From NCBI GenBank assembly GCA_020058085.1, contig JAGVER010000004.1, positions 1 to 33,330 of the forward strand: a stretch of DNA of 33,330 nucleotides, written 5' to 3'. The translations under genes and the position numbers were made by a program. The DNA comes from Candidatus Omnitrophota bacterium (GTDB taxonomy: Bacteria; Omnitrophota; Gorgyraeia; Gygaellales; Profunditerraquicolaceae). Of the stretch, positions 30,638-33,330 are shown one piece after another (the first letter of the stretch is position 1; the number at the start of each line of letters is the position of its first letter). The notes beneath the pieces are model-generated. The model saw nothing but the letters and a program-made list of their open reading frames with translations. It did not search any database and was not told where the DNA came from.

Positions 30638-31789
30638 TTACTGGTATATTTTCAGAAAATTCTCTAATACTAACGTACCCTTATAAAGATTATTTATTTC
30701 AACATATTCATCTGCTATGTGCGCGCAGGTTGGAACTCCAAAACCGGTCGCAATTGCCGGAATACCTTTTTCCTGAAAGAATGTTATCACCGTAGCGCCT
30801 TCTGATCCTTTAATTAAAGGAATAATATGCGCGGCACGCAAAGCATCTTTTAGGTAATTTACTAAAGGGTGTTTTTCTGAAATATCATATGGTTCCTGAA
30901 TGCCTTCTATTTCTATTCTTCCCGCTTTTAATGGCACTCCGGTAAGACGGGAAAAATTTTTGGCGTGTTTATTTAAGATATTTTTAAGCTTATTCAACAT
31001 TATTTCCACTTTCATCCCGGGTAAGAATCTAAAATCTAATTCGAATTCACACCAGTCAGCTACCACATTAACCTTATCTCCTCCCTTTATTGTCCCCAGA
31101 CTAACCGTAGGCGGCTTTAAATATCTATGCTTCCGATAAGAGAATCTCTGGCTTTTTATCTCACGGATAACCGCCATAGCTATATCTATGGCGTTAACTC
31201 CTTGATCCGGATATGCCCCGTGCGCTTTTTTGCCTTTAATCTTAACCTTAAGATGCATTAGGCCTTTCTGTGTAGTAATAATATCGAAATCATCAGCATC
31301 CAAAACTAACGCTGCATCCGGCTTTAATATACCTTTATTTAAGAGCGGAATAAGGCCAAATCTTGAACCGGACTCCTCATCTGCGGTAGCAGCAAAGATA
31401 AGATTATACGGCAAAACTACACCTTCTTCAACAATACTATTTATCGCCTCAATGAGAGAAGCAAGATTACATTTACAATCAGTGGCCCCCAGACCGTAAA
31501 TCCTTTTCTTGATTATTCTAGCGGCAAAAGGGTCAACTCTCCAGCTCTTACCGGAAGGAACAGTATCTAGATGCGGGGTGACGAGAAGCGAGCTCTTGCT
31601 TCCTGTGTTAAGATACGCTATTACATTAGGACGCCTACGCTTAAACTCGTAAATTTCAACCTTCAGGCCAAGCCTTTTAAGATAGCTCTTAACGAAAGCG
31701 GCGATAAGGCGTTCGTCCCCGGGAGGATTCTCGGAATTGATACGAATCAAATCTTGTGTAAGTTTTACTAAACGTTTGCGGTTTATCAT
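30638..31789 (-). CDS. M20-family metallopeptidase (ArgE/DapE-like, 383 aa)
   Basis: Metal-binding motifs are present: LLVTPHLDTVPSG (His and the H-x-D set, about residue 72), GLGATDCKCNLASL (bridging Asp in the G-x-x-D-x-K pattern), AATADEESGS (catalytic Glu then Glu), LVLDADDFD (further Asp ligand) and near the end TCAHIADEYVEI (His ligand). A lid/dimerisation domain lies between residues about 185 and 295. Such enzymes remove acyl groups from amino acids or cleave small peptides (ArgE, DapE, carboxypeptidase G2 types). The sequence does not fix the substrate; no lysine or arginine pathway genes adjoin it, although the kamA operon lies downstream. Start at 31789 has a weak ribosome-binding site. 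Confidence 0.9.
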   Translation of the reverse strand: MINRKRLVKLTQDLIRINSENPPGDERLIAAFVKSYLKRLGLKVEIYEFKRRRPNVIAYLNTGSKSSLLVTPHLDTVPSGKSWRVDPFAARIIKKRIYGLGATDCKCNLASLIEAINSIVEEGVVLPYNLIFAATADEESGSRFGLIPLLNKGILKPDAALVLDADDFDIITTQKGLMHLKVKIKGKKAHGAYPDQGVNAIDIAMAVIREIKSQRFSYRKHRYLKPPTVSLGTIKGGDKVNVVADWCEFELDFRFLPGMKVEIMLNKLKNILNKHAKNFSRLTGVPLKAGRIEIEGIQEPYDISEKHPLVNYLKDALRAAHIIPLIKGSEGATVITFFQEKGIPAIATGFGVPTCAHIADEYVEINNLYKGTLVLENFLKIYQ

Positions 31790-31806
31790 TATTGCTTACT
31801 GAACCA

Positions 31807-33330
31807 TCAATCTTTAATTTCCAGGGGGTTATAATTATTATGGGCAAAGAAAGCATAAGCGGTCCCGGCAAGAGAGCCCGTAGATTTGCCTTTAGGAGTA
31901 AGCCAGCCATGTCCGGTATCCACAAATTCTTGGGTAGCGTAAGGCAGGCAACTCTCCCCCTGCCCGGATGGCGAAGGGCTCGATATTATCATATTCCCTA
32001 AAGAAGATAAATACTCATCAGCTTTATTCTTATACCCACGAGCTTTGGCAGTCATGCCTTTCTTAGAATAAAACTCTTCCATGATCCTAAAAGAGATCAC
32101 CATCTGCGCTGTCCACTCTGAAGAAACAACCCCTCCGCGAGCAACGTGCCTCTGGGGAGCAAAATCAAATCCTTTAATCTTAATTACCATACCTTCAGGA
32201 CGAGTATATTCAACTTCTACAGAACAATTAGACTCGGCAAACTCCATAATCCTATCCGGACTCATCCCAATTCTTTCTAACTTCTCCGGACCGATAGCGG
32301 CAATTGACCAAGCGTAAGTATCCGTGGCAATAGTAGAATCCCCCTTACCTCGTTTAATCGGTAAGCCGGGCTTATCATAAGTATGTTTTACCAACCAATT
32401 CAAAACTTTATTTGCACAATCTGTATATTTAGTCTTACCGGTAATTTTATAAAGCATATTGAAGAAAGCGTAGGCGTCGAGGTTATGTTCGGTTGCATAC
32501 CAATCAGCATTAGGACCGCCACGGATTCCTCCATCCTCATCCTGATCCTGCAATTTAATAATTGCTTGAGCAATCTCTTCAGCTAGCGCTAAATACCTTA
32601 TATCTTGAGACTCATAGGTATATTGAGCTATGGCCAAACCCACCCAGATATTCGGGCCACTATGCACAATATATTCGGCAGGTTCTCCATCTATAACATA
32701 ATAGGCATTGAAAAACAGCCCATCTTTTTTCTTGGCCCGATCACGGAAAAAATCCAAGACCCTATGGGCAGACGTAAAATCTGAATAATACGTATAGACC
32801 TGCGCAGCTAAAGACTGGTCATAGATAAAGGCCCAGCCCTTAATATCGCTATCACCCTCGAAGCTCATAACCAATCCGGTGCGCTGATTTTGATGCGCCT
32901 TAACCCATTGATACATCTTACCCGTATTTGCCTTTTCTAAGGTTGCTCTTTTTTTATCCAAACGCAAAAGTTCATCAACGGCAATATTCTCTTTTCGCCC
33001 CATCAGGTCAAGCTCTTCCTTAAGTACATTTTTCTCTTGAGATAATGTATAGATAAGATTACTTAAACTTTCCAGCTTTTTTGAATACTCATCGATCTCT
33101 ACTTTGTCTTTATCCCCCAACCTTGATTTTTCGGCGGCTGCACTGCTAATACGTAATTCTAAGGCCTGTATCTTGATCTTTAAATCCTCTCTCTCCCTAC
33201 TTATCTCTGCTACCTTTTCCTTGACTATATTGGAATCCTGGATGGTTCCGACTAATTGCTGCACCAAGGCCTTATTGCCTCGGATCAATTTCATATTTAT
33301 AAAACTATTCGCTACAATAACTAACCCCAA
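31807..33330 (-). CDS. Membrane-anchored coiled-coil protein with alpha/alpha-barrel (glycosidase-like) domain, 5' end outside window
   Basis: The frame is open to the window edge, so the start lies outside. The visible part begins with the end of a hydrophobic segment (LVIVANSFINM), a coiled coil to about residue 140, and then a long domain of helical repeats (QSLAAQVYTYYSDFTSAHRVLDFF, WVGLAIAQYTYESQDIRYLALAEEIAQAII, DGGIRGGPNADWYATEHNLDAYAFF). This pattern, with W/Y-rich helix pairs, is that of alpha/alpha-toroid (six-hairpin) glycosidases and related polysaccharide enzymes. Candidate acidic residues include the Asp and Glu in GNADWYATEHN-like and YKIT.KTKYTD regions, but no family is recognised. 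It probably acts on a glycan outside the inner membrane. It is 17 bases from the M20 gene. Confidence 0.78.
   Translation of the reverse strand: MGLVIVANSFINMKLIRGNKALVQQLVGTIQDSNIVKEKVAEISREREDLKIKIQALELRISSAAAEKSRLGDKDKVEIDEYSKKLESLSNLIYTLSQEKNVLKEELDLMGRKENIAVDELLRLDKKRATLEKANTGKMYQWVKAHQNQRTGLVMSFEGDSDIKGWAFIYDQSLAAQVYTYYSDFTSAHRVLDFFRDRAKKKDGLFFNAYYVIDGEPAEYIVHSGPNIWVGLAIAQYTYESQDIRYLALAEEIAQAIIKLQDQDEDGGIRGGPNADWYATEHNLDAYAFFNMLYKITGKTKYTDCANKVLNWLVKHTYDKPGLPIKRGKGDSTIATDTYAWSIAAIGPEKLERIGMSPDRIMEFAESNCSVEVEYTRPEGMVIKIKGFDFAPQRHVARGGVVSSEWTAQMVISFRIMEEFYSKKGMTAKARGYKNKADEYLSSLGNMIISSPSPSGQGESCLPYATQEFVDTGHGWLTPKGKSTGSLAGTAYAFFAHNNYNPLEIKD

Overview
The window reads as part of a chromosome from an uncultivated, AT-rich, Gram-negative bacterium. 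It has an RND/TolC-type efflux operon, lipoproteins with clear lipoboxes and an L,D-transpeptidase. Gene content and the very compact operons would fit Candidatus Omnitrophota or a neighbouring PVC-side lineage, but that is inference: no rRNA or marker tree is available here. Nearly all genes lie on the minus strand, so the layout below follows transcription from right to left. Only the ComM-like gene is on the plus strand. No tRNA, rRNA, CRISPR array, insertion sequence or phage gene was seen.

Right block (33330 to 28292): a membrane-anchored coiled-coil plus alpha/alpha-barrel protein that runs off the window, then an M20 peptidase, a PAC2 protein, a HAD phosphatase and a UPF0280/ApbE-like protein, the last three joined by stop/start overlaps. 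Next comes a strong promoter with a terminator-like hairpin in its leader, which starts an unusually long operon (27927 to 16289). It holds two tandem Ddl-like ATP-grasp ligases, lysine 2,3-aminomutase (kamA), an EF-G-like GTPase, a YchF-like protein without a G domain, purH, folC, mnmE, and folE interrupted in frame by a 327-residue LAGLIDADG intein at its zinc-ligand cysteine. After it come a PilZ protein, a PKD lipoprotein and an SGNH/TPR protein as separate units.

Centre and left: the plus-strand ComM-like AAA+ ATPase is divergent from an operon (11196 to 7881) of coiled-coil protein, DUF212 phosphatase-like membrane protein, LysM/L,D-transpeptidase, accA and a PadR regulator. To its left is a fully coupled efflux operon (7644 to 1548): MarR regulator, TolC-like outer-membrane protein, membrane-fusion lipoprotein, RND pump and a small PII-like protein. 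Its promoter carries tandem palindromes that look like the MarR operator. At the left end are a flavodoxin, an 88-residue PCP_red-like protein behind a heavily folded leader, and the start of panE.

The most unusual structure is in the intergenic DNA. At least six gaps carry copies of a modular repeat: about 31-bp units (beginning TTGAGCACCTT and ending TCTAGCGAAAT) alternate with hairpins whose stems differ but stay complementary, often with a GAAC...AGTGA loop. Some hairpins have further palindromes inserted inside them. The copies keep one orientation relative to the downstream gene, sit just after the previous stop codon, and in four of six abut a TTGACA promoter. I read them as nested, structured operon-boundary elements. 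The folE intein and the kamA/ATP-grasp cluster are the other leading points of interest.
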